64,000 nucleotides of DNA from Planomicrobium sp. Y74 (GTDB taxonomy: Bacteria; Bacillota; Bacilli; Bacillales_A; Planococcaceae). The stretch covers positions 124,001-188,000 of the forward strand of contig NZ_RCWH01000005.1 of NCBI RefSeq assembly GCF_003668635.1, written 5' to 3'. The position numbers and the translations under genes are program-made. The notes under the pieces were generated by a model. That model was not told the DNA's origin, did not search any database, and saw only the letters and a list, made by a program, of their open reading frames with translations. Positions 17,565 through 26,055 of the stretch are shown piece after piece. Numbering within the stretch: position 1 is the stretch's first letter; every line of letters begins with the position of its first letter.

Positions 17565-17619
17565 TTTGGCCGGCAAATCCGTAAGATTCAGTATCACGGA
17601 TTTCCCGGCACCCACATCC

Positions 17620-18383
17620 TTTCGTTGAAATTTTAAGATATAATCTTCCGCTACTATACCTCAGTATTTGAATCCAGTTGTAATTTTAATAGTAACTGCA
17701 TATTACTTAAATTGAAAACTGAATAAAGGCTGATCTCTAAGTTTTTTAAAATCTCTTCTTGAATCCGGATTCTAGTAACCGGCTTAAGGACAAGAAAACC
17801 AAGCTGCTGAAAACACTTTTAAGCTATATTTGAAGAAATGAATGTATTTGAATGAATTTGAACTAAAGGTCATATGAATTTTTAATTCTATAACAGCCAA
17901 CATTTTTTGGGCGGATTTTTTCGGAAAGTTTCATAACAAAACTGCTAGCCATTGTTTTAATAGCTTGTAAACAGCTCTACGAAGGTGTTTGTTTAGTTTG
18001 CAGTCTAATCGCAACGTTTTTCTTCGAGAAAATATTCCGTATAGATTTCAAATAATAATTTATAAGAAAAGATTAAAACATCTGTTGACCTATCAATACA
18101 TATGATGTATATTTTAAAACATACTAATATTTTGAATTCTCGGTCAACTTTTCCGGGACGAAATGTTATATGTATTTGAAAGCGCAATCAAAATGTTCAG
18201 GTATTTGGAATAGCTTCATGTTGTATCAAAATCAATTCCCCTAGTATGAGTAAACTTGTTAGTTGGCTTCAAAATTTCACTGGACATTTTAATTAATAAG
18301 GGGAATTAGGTTTATAAGTAAATTTGGGGGTGGTGTCACTGTATAGCTGAATCTTTACTTTGGTGTATATTTTTTTCGGCATC
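17620..18383. other. Long gene-free region between divergent LacI and tctC genes
   Basis: About 760 bases of AT-rich sequence. I find no convincing coding frame. A perfect 12-bp palindrome GAATCCGGATTC lies at 17761-17772. The size suggests long 5' leaders or distal regulatory sites for the two divergent units, or sequence left after gene loss. No riboswitch or tRNA was recognised. Confidence 0.5.
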
Positions 18384-18398
18384 ATGAAAACGCTTACT
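18384..18398 (+). promoter_or_regulatory. cre site ahead of the tctCBA/tetronate operon
   Basis: ATGAAAACGCTTACT matches the CcpA consensus WTGNAANCGNWNNCW at every fixed position. It overlaps the proposed -35 element (18394-18399), so CcpA would repress the transporter operon when preferred sugars are present. Confidence 0.65.
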
Positions 18399-18422
18399 TA
18401 ATTGGGGTATCAACGTTATAAG
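18394..18422 (+). promoter_or_regulatory. Candidate promoter for tctC
   Basis: TTACTT (18394-18399), 17 bases, TATAAG (18417-18422). The -35 is weak. Spacing is ideal and the cre site overlaps it, but other starts in this long leader are possible. Confidence 0.4.
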
Positions 18423-18547
18423 GCTGTGTGTTGATTCTTAATTAGATAAGAAAATGATTGATGTACAGGCTTTTAGTTAAGTTTATTTGTTAGTAACAGT
18501 TGGTGGGAATGTAGTAGATTTCAAAAAACAAAAAGGGGATGGGAATT

Positions 18548-19561
18548 TTGAAAATTAACGCTAAAAAATTATCTTTAACAGTATTTTTACCGTCACTTGT
18601 TCTTGGATTGGCAGCTTGCGGAGGAAATAATGAAAGCGGCGGAGAAGCAAAAGCTGACGAAAATTATCCAACTAAGCCTATATCCGTTATTCAAGGGTTT
18701 GATCCAGGGGGCGGGAGTGACCAATTGGCACAGTTAACACAACCTTATCTAAATGAAATTCTTGATACAACATTTACAAATGAGTATGTTCCAGGTGCAG
18801 CCGGAGCAATTGCATGGACCAGACTGGCTCAAAAAACAGAAAATGATGGTTATACCTTGAGTATTACAAATTCACCTATGCTGATGACTAATTACATTAT
18901 CAATGAGGAGTTTACATACAACCTGGATGATTTTGATCCAATTGCGAATGTTGTAACAGACCCCGGTATCATTGTAGTAGCGAGTGACAGTGAACTCGAA
19001 ACGTATGAAGACTTTGTGAAATATCTGGAAGAAAACCCTGGTGGTTTGAATGTTGCGAATTCAGGGGTTGGTGGAGATGACTTCTTTACCCAGTTAAAAT
19101 GGATGCGTGAAACTGGTCTTGATATGGAACTGATTCCATACAGCGGAGACGGCCCATCATGGCAGGCAGTTGCAGGTGGAGAAGTTGAAGCAAGTTTCAA
19201 CAATTTGGGTGTTGTCTATTCCCAGGTCCAAGCTGGAAACTTAAAAGCGTTGGCAGTGTTCAGTGAAGAAAGAATGGAACTATTACCGGATGTTCCTACT
19301 GTTAAAGAGCTGGGACATGATGTGATTTCAGGTTCTGCCAGAGGATACAGTGCTCCAAAAGGGTTGTCGGAAGAAGTTAAACAAAAACTTTATGATGCTT
19401 TCGAACAACTAAAAGAAGATCCTGAATTTGTAGAAGGTTTGGAAAAAGTGGCACTTCCAATGGACGTGAAGATTGGTGATGAGTACGCTCAATTCCTAAA
19501 AGAAGATGAAGAACTTTCTAGAGAAATCTGGGAAGATGTGAAGGACGAATACGAGGAGTAA
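18548..19561 (+). CDS. tctC: Tripartite tricarboxylate-type transporter, substrate-binding lipoprotein (TctC/Bug family)
   Basis: Extracellular receptor of a TTT importer, about 337 residues. The signal peptide ends in lipobox LGLAAC. The Bug-family fold shows PTKPISVIQGFDPGGGSDQLA near the mature N-terminus (carboxylate-contacting loop), PGAAGAIAWT, and NSGVGGDDF. TTG at 18548 is preferred because AAGGGG lies 9 bases upstream; ATG at 18539 directly abuts that site. The substrate is probably a four-carbon sugar acid, judging from the genes downstream. Confidence 0.9.
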   Translation: MKINAKKLSLTVFLPSLVLGLAACGGNNESGGEAKADENYPTKPISVIQGFDPGGGSDQLAQLTQPYLNEILDTTFTNEYVPGAAGAIAWTRLAQKTENDGYTLSITNSPMLMTNYIINEEFTYNLDDFDPIANVVTDPGIIVVASDSELETYEDFVKYLEENPGGLNVANSGVGGDDFFTQLKWMRETGLDMELIPYSGDGPSWQAVAGGEVEASFNNLGVVYSQVQAGNLKALAVFSEERMELLPDVPTVKELGHDVISGSARGYSAPKGLSEEVKQKLYDAFEQLKEDPEFVEGLEKVALPMDVKIGDEYAQFLKEDEELSREIWEDVKDEYEE

Positions 19562-19570
19562 GAATTATTC

Positions 19571-19612
19571 GGGAGAAGAGGGGGGATGTTTTCTTCTTCT
19601 CCCAATTTTTTT
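19571..19612 (+). terminator. Intra-operon terminator/attenuator between tctC and tctB
   Basis: Perfect 9-bp arms GGGAGAAGA and TCTTCTCCC followed by AATTTTTTT. It lies inside the transporter operon, so partial termination would make receptor mRNA more abundant than permease mRNA. Confidence 0.8.
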
Positions 19613-19627
19613 AAGGGGGATTTCGCA

Positions 19628-20134
19628 ATGACAGTTGTATTAAAGCATTCAATTGCCAGTGCCCTAGTGCTAGCAATGTGTGGCATTTTTTTCATAGAAT
19701 CTTTGAGTTATCCGGTCACCGCTGCAAGGTTACCTCAGATATTGATTGTTATCTTGGCTCTTCTTGCCGTATTAATGCTGGTTGAATCCGTCGTAAGACA
19801 AAGAAAACAAAATAAACTGGATGAAAAAACAGAAGATAGTGGTTTAGTTAGCAAGGTTCAAAGTACAAAAGAAATTAATGAGATTGAAAAAAAAGAACCA
19901 ATAAAAATAAAGCGAGTTTTAATATTTGGAACCATGATAGCGCTATACATATTTCTTTTGGAAACCCTTGGTTACTTCATACTTACTCCATTGTTCACTT
20001 TTGGGGCTTTGATGTATCTAAAGGCTACAAACATAATGATGGCAATTATACTGGCAGTAGGGTTTACAGTTGTGATTTATTTCCTCTTTAGTATGTTGCT
20101 GAATGTGCCTATTCCACTGGGAATCTTTTTCTGA
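19628..20134 (+). CDS. tctB: Tripartite tricarboxylate-type transporter, small permease (TctB)
   Basis: A 168-residue membrane protein with about four membrane segments (residues ~10-30, ~38-55, ~95-115, ~125-165). A charged cytoplasmic loop rich in Lys/Glu lies between segments 2 and 3, as in TctB proteins. ATG 19628 has AAGGGGG 8 bases upstream; an upstream in-frame start at 19586 lies inside the terminator stem and is rejected. Confidence 0.88.
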   Translation: MTVVLKHSIASALVLAMCGIFFIESLSYPVTAARLPQILIVILALLAVLMLVESVVRQRKQNKLDEKTEDSGLVSKVQSTKEINEIEKKEPIKIKRVLIFGTMIALYIFLLETLGYFILTPLFTFGALMYLKATNIMMAIILAVGFTVVIYFLFSMLLNVPIPLGIFF

Positions 20135-20193
20135 CATTAACTTTCAAAATTTAAAGTCACGTTGTAACAAAAATAAAATGAGGAGGTAAATGA

Positions 20194-21678
20194 ATGGAAG
20201 ATTTATTAGTTGGTTTAGGTAATGTTCTATCATTCAGCAATTTATTCTTTATTGCTGTGGGAATGACTTTGGGAATTTTTATCGGTTCCATGCCTGGATT
20301 ATCCGCTACCATGGCAATTGCAATCCTGTTGCCTCTTACATATGGAATGGATCCAGCTACAGGGATTTCGATGTTAGCAGCTCTTTACATGGGGGCTATG
20401 TATGGAGGATCGATATTAGCGATTTTGATAAATACGCCAGGAACACCGGCGGCAGCAGCTTCGGGGTTAGATGGATATAAAATGACTGAAAAAGGTCAGG
20501 CGGGAAAGGCTCTGGGTATCTCCCTTGTGTCATCGGTTGTTGGAGGTCTCATTGGTGCTATCGTCTTGTTGACAATTGCGCCGCTCTTAGGAGAAGTTGC
20601 ATTAAAAATAGGTGCTGTAGAGTTATTTGCAATTGCAGTCCTGGGGATTACAATTATATCCTCTCTTTCAGCCGGATCTGTAGTTAAAGGGCTTCTTTCA
20701 GGAACATTGGGGTTATTAATCTCCCTAATCGGTATGGACTTAATTACAGGAACACCAAGATTTACTTTTGGAAATATTTATTTGTTTGATGGCATTTCCT
20801 TTGTCGTTGCGTTAATCGGCCTTTTCTCTGTTCCGCAGGCATTAAGATTAATTGAAACGGATAAAGAAGCAGTAGAGGTAAGTAAGATTAAAGACAAAAT
20901 TCTTCCATCGTGGAAAGAGTTTGTTTCTCTTCGAATGACGTTACTTCGTTCAAGTGTGATCGGTGTTTTTACCGGTTTAATTCCAGGGACAGGCGGAGAT
21001 ACGGCAAGCTGGTTTAGTTATAATGAAGCAAAAAGATTTTCAAAAGAGAAAGAAAAGTTTGGAACGGGGCATGCTGAAGGATTAGCCGCACCTGAATCTG
21101 CTAACAATGCAGTAGTTGGGGGCGCGCTTGTACCAACTATCACTTTGGGAATACCGGGAAGTTCCACTACAGCTGTCTTATTGGGGGGGTTAATGATTCA
21201 TGGCATTATGCCGGGGCCAACGTTAATGACTGAACATGCTGGTGTGGCTTATACCCTTCTTTGGGCAGTTTTCTTCTCATGTTTCTTTTTATTCGCTCTT
21301 GGTCTCCTGTATACCAAGGTAGCTGTAGGAGTGACAAAAGTTCCGTCTAAAGTTTTAGCGCCTATCATTATACTTTTATGTGTTATTGGAACCTTTGCAG
21401 TTCACAATAGTATGGTAGATGTAATGATTATGCTTGGATTCGGTATTCTCGGTTATCTAATGGATAAGTTGAATATTCCGGTATCACCAATGGTTGTCGG
21501 TTTGATCCTTGGAGCAATGCTTGACACGAGTTTGCATACATCATTAAAAATTTCAGGTGGTGATTGGATGGTCTTCCTTTCGAGCCCTGTAGCTGTCATC
21601 TTATTGATTGTCGCCTTAATAACTGTCCTCCAGTCCACTCCGTTTTTCGGAAAACTTAAATCGTTAGTTGCTAAATAG
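20194..21678 (+). CDS. tctA: Tripartite tricarboxylate-type transporter, large permease (TctA)
   Basis: A 494-residue, ~12-segment permease. TctA signatures include GSMPGLSATMAIAILLPLTY near the N-terminus, LINTPGTPAAAA, the second-half repeat GLIPGTGGDTASWFSYNEAK, and TLGIPGSSTTAVLLGGLMIH. It imports the substrate caught by TctC using an ion gradient (family knowledge). AGGAGG precedes ATG by 7 bases. The GntR-regulated tetronate genes follow on the same strand. Confidence 0.94.
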   Translation: MEDLLVGLGNVLSFSNLFFIAVGMTLGIFIGSMPGLSATMAIAILLPLTYGMDPATGISMLAALYMGAMYGGSILAILINTPGTPAAAASGLDGYKMTEKGQAGKALGISLVSSVVGGLIGAIVLLTIAPLLGEVALKIGAVELFAIAVLGITIISSLSAGSVVKGLLSGTLGLLISLIGMDLITGTPRFTFGNIYLFDGISFVVALIGLFSVPQALRLIETDKEAVEVSKIKDKILPSWKEFVSLRMTLLRSSVIGVFTGLIPGTGGDTASWFSYNEAKRFSKEKEKFGTGHAEGLAAPESANNAVVGGALVPTITLGIPGSSTTAVLLGGLMIHGIMPGPTLMTEHAGVAYTLLWAVFFSCFFLFALGLLYTKVAVGVTKVPSKVLAPIIILLCVIGTFAVHNSMVDVMIMLGFGILGYLMDKLNIPVSPMVVGLILGAMLDTSLHTSLKISGGDWMVFLSSPVAVILLIVALITVLQSTPFFGKLKSLVAK

Positions 21679-21736
21679 AATAATGGTATTATGAGTCAAG
21701 TATAACTAATAGAGATGCTTGGCTTAAAAAATAAGG

Positions 21737-21755
21737 GAATTCATCTGATGAATTC
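21737..21755 (+). promoter_or_regulatory. Perfect palindrome ahead of the GntR gene (candidate operator)
   Basis: GAATTCATCTGATGAATTC has perfect 9-bp arms around a single T, lies 31 bases before the GntR start and has no T run after it. A GntR/FCD dimer site is more likely than a terminator. It would separate control of the transporter genes from the catabolic genes. Confidence 0.6.
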
Positions 21756-21785
21756 TTAAGTAATATTGAACCTGGAGGGCTTTTT

Positions 21786-22463
21786 ATGTCGAAAATTCAA
21801 TACCATGAACTTCTGGAAGTGATTGAAACTCAGATTAAGAACGAAGAATGGAAATATGGCAGCAGACTTCCGACAATGTCAGAGTTAGCTGCTAAACATC
21901 AGGTGGCTAACTCTACCATAAGAGAAGTTTACAGAGCTTTGGAGTCAAAGGGCTATGTGGCAATACAACAAGGGCGAGGAACGATCGTTACGTTTGACAG
22001 GTCGATGGAATTCACAACTATGAACCATTCATCGTTTATGGAACTTCTAAAGATAACCGAATTCAGAACAATTATAGAACCCTCCTTTGCAGCTTTAGCA
22101 GCTAGAGAAGCATTTAAAAATGAAATTGACTTGATTACGGAATCAGCTGAAATAATGCGGGTAATGGCAGAAAAAAATCAAGTGACAACGAGCGAAGATT
22201 TACGGTTTCACAGATTGATTGTTGAGGCAACTCATAATGAATACGCCTTAAGAGTATATGACAACCTGCAGGAAGAGTTAAATCGTATGCGGGCCTACAC
22301 TAAGAAACCTGGGATGAGGGAGAGAGCAGTCCATTATCATCAAATGATTGCTAATGCAATCGCTAACAGAGATTCACAAAATGCAAAAATGCTAATGGAA
22401 GCACACCTCCAGCCTAATAGTGAGATCGCAATGTATGAATTAACGGAAAAAGCTTTTAAGTAA
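21786..22463 (+). CDS. GntR-family (FCD-type) transcriptional regulator
   Basis: A 225-residue regulator. The N-terminal winged helix shows KYGSRLPTMSELAAKHQVAN and STIREVYRALESKGYV (about residues 22-57). A C-terminal all-helical FCD sensor domain begins at FRTIIEPSFAALAARE, with later His residues (FHRLIV, HYHQMIA) typical of the metal/carboxylate pocket. It sits between the transporter and the tetronate enzymes and probably senses a hydroxy-acid intermediate. GGAGGG is 5-6 bases before ATG. Confidence 0.9.
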   Translation: MSKIQYHELLEVIETQIKNEEWKYGSRLPTMSELAAKHQVANSTIREVYRALESKGYVAIQQGRGTIVTFDRSMEFTTMNHSSFMELLKITEFRTIIEPSFAALAAREAFKNEIDLITESAEIMRVMAEKNQVTTSEDLRFHRLIVEATHNEYALRVYDNLQEELNRMRAYTKKPGMRERAVHYHQMIANAIANRDSQNAKMLMEAHLQPNSEIAMYELTEKAFK

Positions 22464-22503
22464 TGTAAAAAGAAAATCTATTAAAATAACTGGAGTGATT
22501 ACT

Positions 22504-23154
22504 GTGAAAGTAGGAATTATCCATGCTACTACAAATGCGGTACCGCCGTTAAATGGTGCATTCAAAGAATTGGCTCCAGATACATTGGTATTGAATTTTG
22601 TCGACGAGCACCTTCAGTATTATGCAAACCAAATACAAGGAATTGATGATAAGGTGCATCGTGATTTTGTTAAAATGGCCACGACAGCACAAGAAGCAAA
22701 TGTCGATGCAATCATTGTAGCCTGTACAGTGCTTACACCGATCGTAGACATTGTAAAGCCTTTTATCACAGTTCCAATCATCGCGGTGGACTACCCCATG
22801 CTAAGTTCAGCGGTTAAGAATTATGAAAAAATTGGGGTCGTTGCCACTAACGTACCTTCTGGACCCGCAACAAAAGCTCAATTGGAGCACATAGCAAAAG
22901 AATTAGGAAAAGAAGTCACGGTCGATACCGAGATTAATACACAGGCTATGACGGAGTTGAAAGCCGGCAATGTTGAAGAACACAACCGCTTAAATGCTCT
23001 GGCAGCAAAGGAATTAAAAAAACGTGGATGTGACGTAATTATTTTGGCTCAGATTACGCAGGCTTCGGCAGAAGAGGAAGTAAGAAAATTGGGTCTTCCA
23101 GTACTATCGAGTCCCAAAGAAGCAGTAAGAGCGGTCATGCAATTGATATCTTGA
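22504..23154 (+). CDS. Asp/Glu/hydantoin-racemase superfamily protein with one catalytic Cys (copy 1)
   Basis: A 216-residue protein of the racemase fold: MKVGIIHATTNAV at the N-terminus, first catalytic-Cys position filled (IIVACTVLTP, Cys74), GVVATNVPSGP in the middle. The second Cys position, normally in a GCTH-like motif after the last core strand, is Gln183 (IILAQIT), so a two-base racemisation mechanism is unlikely. The paralogue at 26056 shows the same replacement. GTG 22504 with GGAG 8 bases upstream is chosen over GTG 22495. In this operon it may be an isomerase, epimerase or decarboxylase acting on 2-oxo-tetronate; that is inference. Confidence 0.82.
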   Translation: MKVGIIHATTNAVPPLNGAFKELAPDTLVLNFVDEHLQYYANQIQGIDDKVHRDFVKMATTAQEANVDAIIVACTVLTPIVDIVKPFITVPIIAVDYPMLSSAVKNYEKIGVVATNVPSGPATKAQLEHIAKELGKEVTVDTEINTQAMTELKAGNVEEHNRLNALAAKELKKRGCDVIILAQITQASAEEEVRKLGLPVLSSPKEAVRAVMQLIS

Positions 23155-23229
23155 AAAGAAACGCCCTGTTAGAAGAACATAGAAAAAACTAAAGCTTCAA
23201 AAATAAAAAATAGTAAGGGGAGTTTATAA

Positions 23230-24135
23230 ATGAAAATAAGTTATATAGGGCTTGGAGTAATGGGTACAGGAATGGCATTGAATCTTGGTAAAGGCGAAAA
23301 AGAAGGGAATTATGAATTTCTGGCTTGTGATGCCAATGAAAAAGCGCTCGAGCAATTCCGTGAACAGGGCTTCAAAACGACTAGCAATATACAAGATACA
23401 GCCGATAGCGATTATATTTTCTTGTGTCTGCCTAACTTGGAAATCGTCACTGAAGCCGTACTGGGGGAAAATGGGTTGTTAAAGTCATTGAAACCAGGCC
23501 AGGTTATTGTCGATTTCAGTACAATCAGTTATTTAGGGGCGGTTGAGATTGCGGAGAAATGTAAGGAAAAGGGCGTTGAGTTTTTGGATTGCCCAATATC
23601 CGGAAAGCAATCAAGTAGTTTTGATGGTACTTTAAGCATCATGTGCGGTGGCAATGAAGAATTATTCAATACGCTCAAACCATTATTGGACCTTATGGGA
23701 GCTCAAGTTCTTTATATGGGAGAAAGTGGTTCCGGCCAATTGACTAAAATGATTAACAATAACGCATTGAACATTTGTGTGGCGAGTTTCAGTGAGCTTA
23801 TGCCAGTTGGAGTGAAACTGGGATTAGACCCTGAAAAATTAGGTGAAGTCTTAATGACGGCTACAGGATCCAGCTTTGCTTCACAAACATTGATTCCAAA
23901 ACTTCTAGAAGGGAATTTTGAGCATCAATTCTCATTGGGAAGAGCCTATAAAGATATGCAGAGTTTATCTGAAGTATTATCGAAACTGGAAATTCCTCTT
24001 CCAACGCTGAGCGGAACGATGCAATCTTATCAACTGGCTTTGCAGAACGGTCACCGTGATGATTACAAACATGCGATGGTAAAATTTTATGAGGATATGC
24101 TGGATGTTAAAGTTCGCAAAGAAGGATTTAATTAA
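23230..24135 (+). CDS. 3-hydroxyisobutyrate-dehydrogenase-family oxidoreductase, probable L-threonate/tetronate dehydrogenase
   Basis: Beta-hydroxyacid dehydrogenase, 301 residues. The Rossmann motif is IGLGVMGTGMALNL at residues 5-18, followed by FLCLPN, the substrate-binding DCPISGKQSS segment (about residue 117), and the catalytic Lys in GSGQLTKMINNNALN (about residue 170). With the kinase and aldolase downstream it matches the LtnD role: oxidation of L-threonate (or D-erythronate, DenD-like) to 2-oxo-tetronate. Which epimer is used cannot be told from sequence. Confidence 0.85.
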   Translation: MKISYIGLGVMGTGMALNLGKGEKEGNYEFLACDANEKALEQFREQGFKTTSNIQDTADSDYIFLCLPNLEIVTEAVLGENGLLKSLKPGQVIVDFSTISYLGAVEIAEKCKEKGVEFLDCPISGKQSSSFDGTLSIMCGGNEELFNTLKPLLDLMGAQVLYMGESGSGQLTKMINNNALNICVASFSELMPVGVKLGLDPEKLGEVLMTATGSSFASQTLIPKLLEGNFEHQFSLGRAYKDMQSLSEVLSKLEIPLPTLSGTMQSYQLALQNGHRDDYKHAMVKFYEDMLDVKVRKEGFN

Positions 24136-24165
24136 ACAGTAATAAATAGACTGGAGGTGAAAATC

Positions 24166-25395
24166 TTGCTCATCGGATGTATTGCAGACGATTTTACAGG
24201 CGGCAGTGATATCGCCTCCTTTTTTGCTAAAGGAGGATTAAGCACTGTTTTATATAATGGGATTCCGGAAGAAAACATTGACCCGGCAAAATCGGACGTA
24301 TGTGTAATAGCTTTGAAAACTCGGACGCAAGCAACTGCAGACGCAGTCGAGGATTCTTTAAAGGCTGTAAAATGGCTGAAGGAACAAGGGGCTCAACAGT
24401 TTTATGTCAAATACTGTTCGACTTTCGATTCAACTCCGGAAGGAAATATCGGGCCCATTTGTGATGCAGTGATGGAATTTCTCGAAACACCCTACACAAT
24501 TTTATGCCCCGCATTGCCAGTGAATGGACGCACGGTCAAAAATGGCTGTTTGTATGTTTATGGAGTGCCGCTGCATGAGAGCTCGATGAAGGATCATCCG
24601 TTAACACCGATGTGGGATTATGATTTAACACGTTTGATGGACCCGCAAAGTAAGTTTCCAAGCTTTAAAGCTGCTGGATCGGAAAACGATATTGTAAATT
24701 TTACCGAAAGCAGCAAAAGTGAAGCGGGCGATATGCCGTTTTATATAGTACCTGATTTTGAAAAACAGGAAGATGCAGAAGAACTGGTTAAGCTTTTCGG
24801 AGGTTTAAAGTTATTGACAGGCGGCAGCGGTTTAGCGGAAGCTCTTGCAAAAAAACATAAACGAGACAATAAGAATAGAGTCTTTGAAAAATTAAATACG
24901 TCTGCACTGCTGCTGGCAGGAAGCTGCAGTGAAACAACCCGCAACCAGATTAAGGTATACGAGGAAGCCGGTGGAGCCAGTTATTTCATCGATCCGCTGA
25001 AACTCTTATCCGGAGAAGAATCGGTGGATAATATCTGGCGGCACATAACTGAATATGAAGAAACCATGTTGTTATACAGCAGTGATACACCGGAAAACGT
25101 CAAGCGGAATAAGCAAAATGGAAAAACCGACATTGCGGGAATGCTGGAAGAAGCAATCGCTGAACTTGCGGCCCGGGCATTGGAAGCCGGCTATCACCGA
25201 ATAATAGTAGCTGGCGGCGAAACGAGCGGAGCCGTCACGAAACAGCTTGGCTATACCGAATATTATATTGGTGAAAGTATTGAACCTGGAGTGCCGATCA
25301 TGATCCCGACCAAGGATCACCGGACCAGAATTGTTCTGAAAAGCGGAAACTTTGGAAAGCCGGACTTTTTTCTTCGCGCATTATCCTCAACTTAA
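24166..25395 (+). CDS. otnK: Four-carbon acid sugar kinase (3-oxo-tetronate kinase family)
   Basis: A 409-residue DUF1537-family kinase. The N-terminal catalytic motif CIADDFTGGSDIASFFAKGG and KYCSTFDSTPEGNIG (about residues 82-96) form the acid-sugar site. A C-terminal nucleotide-binding half has LTGGSGLAEAL, LLAGSCSETTRNQI and VAGGETSGAV. OtnK phosphorylates 3-oxo-tetronate at O4. TTG 24166 (GGAGG 8 bases upstream) is preferred; GTG 24157 would overlap the ribosome site. Confidence 0.9.
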   Translation: MLIGCIADDFTGGSDIASFFAKGGLSTVLYNGIPEENIDPAKSDVCVIALKTRTQATADAVEDSLKAVKWLKEQGAQQFYVKYCSTFDSTPEGNIGPICDAVMEFLETPYTILCPALPVNGRTVKNGCLYVYGVPLHESSMKDHPLTPMWDYDLTRLMDPQSKFPSFKAAGSENDIVNFTESSKSEAGDMPFYIVPDFEKQEDAEELVKLFGGLKLLTGGSGLAEALAKKHKRDNKNRVFEKLNTSALLLAGSCSETTRNQIKVYEEAGGASYFIDPLKLLSGEESVDNIWRHITEYEETMLLYSSDTPENVKRNKQNGKTDIAGMLEEAIAELAARALEAGYHRIIVAGGETSGAVTKQLGYTEYYIGESIEPGVPIMIPTKDHRTRIVLKSGNFGKPDFFLRALSST

Positions 25396-25413
25396 TGGAA
25401 AGAAGGGATATGG

Positions 25414-25998
25414 ATGGATCAAACATTAGAAGAAAAATATAATGACGCCATTTGGGTTGCCCATAGTCTCTTTAATCGCGGCAAAGCAAGCGGCAGCATA
25501 GCGAACTTAAGTTTTGTCCATGACGATAAAGTGCATATAACGGGAACTGGTACTTGTTTTGGAACACTGAAAAAAACTGATTTCTCCATAGTGGATCTGC
25601 AGGGCAATCAATACAACGATTTAAAACCCAGTAAAGAACTGCCTTTACACTTGACCGTTTTTAAAGAAAAGCATGACGCTAAAGCTGTAGTACACGTACA
25701 TAGCATATACAGTGTACTTTGGAGTTGTTTACCGGGGTTAGATGAAATTGATTGCTTGCCTGACCATACACCTTATTTAAAAATGAAATTAGGGACTGTC
25801 GGACTGGTTCCTTACGAGAAACCGGGAAGTCCGGAACTTGTAACTGCCTTTGAGGAGCGGGTGAACCTCAGTGACGGATGGCTCCTGGCTCATCACGGTC
25901 CTGTAGTGCCAGGAAAAAGCATGATGGAAGCATTTTTCGCATACGAAGAACTGGAAGAGAGCGCCCATATTGCCTGGGAACTGCGGAACAGGCTATAG
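25414..25998 (+). CDS. otnC: Class II aldolase-family decarboxylase (3-oxo-tetronate-4-phosphate decarboxylase type)
   Basis: A 194-residue member of the AraD/FucA fold. Zinc ligands are visible as the His pair in VVHVHSIYSV and a later His in LLAHHGPVVPG. NRGKASGSIANLS is the phosphate/substrate loop near the N-terminus. Following OtnK, it would decarboxylate 3-oxo-tetronate-4-phosphate to DHAP (family knowledge from OtnC). It directly follows the kinase and precedes the second racemase-like gene. Confidence 0.88.
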   Translation: MDQTLEEKYNDAIWVAHSLFNRGKASGSIANLSFVHDDKVHITGTGTCFGTLKKTDFSIVDLQGNQYNDLKPSKELPLHLTVFKEKHDAKAVVHVHSIYSVLWSCLPGLDEIDCLPDHTPYLKMKLGTVGLVPYEKPGSPELVTAFEERVNLSDGWLLAHHGPVVPGKSMMEAFFAYEELEESAHIAWELRNRL

Positions 25999-26055
25999 CC
26001 TGTACTTCGCGAATATGATTTTTACAGAGTGGCATTACAACGAGGGGGAGTTAAC

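Noticed and set aside
17761..17772. GAATCCGGATTC palindrome as a LacI operator
   Set aside because: It is over 150 bases upstream of the LacI start, isolated and only 12 bp; kept only as a note within the gene-free region.
18005..18187. 60-codon minus-strand frame in the long LacI-tctC gap
   Set aside because: AT-rich with biased Ile/Phe/Tyr composition, no ribosome site and no recognisable family.
22504..23154. Cys176 of racemase copy 1 as the second catalytic Cys
   Set aside because: It lies before the core strand, seven residues ahead of the expected position (Gln183). Copy 2 also has a Cys just before its strand (HCDVV) but Gln at the catalytic position, so these Cys are probably structural.
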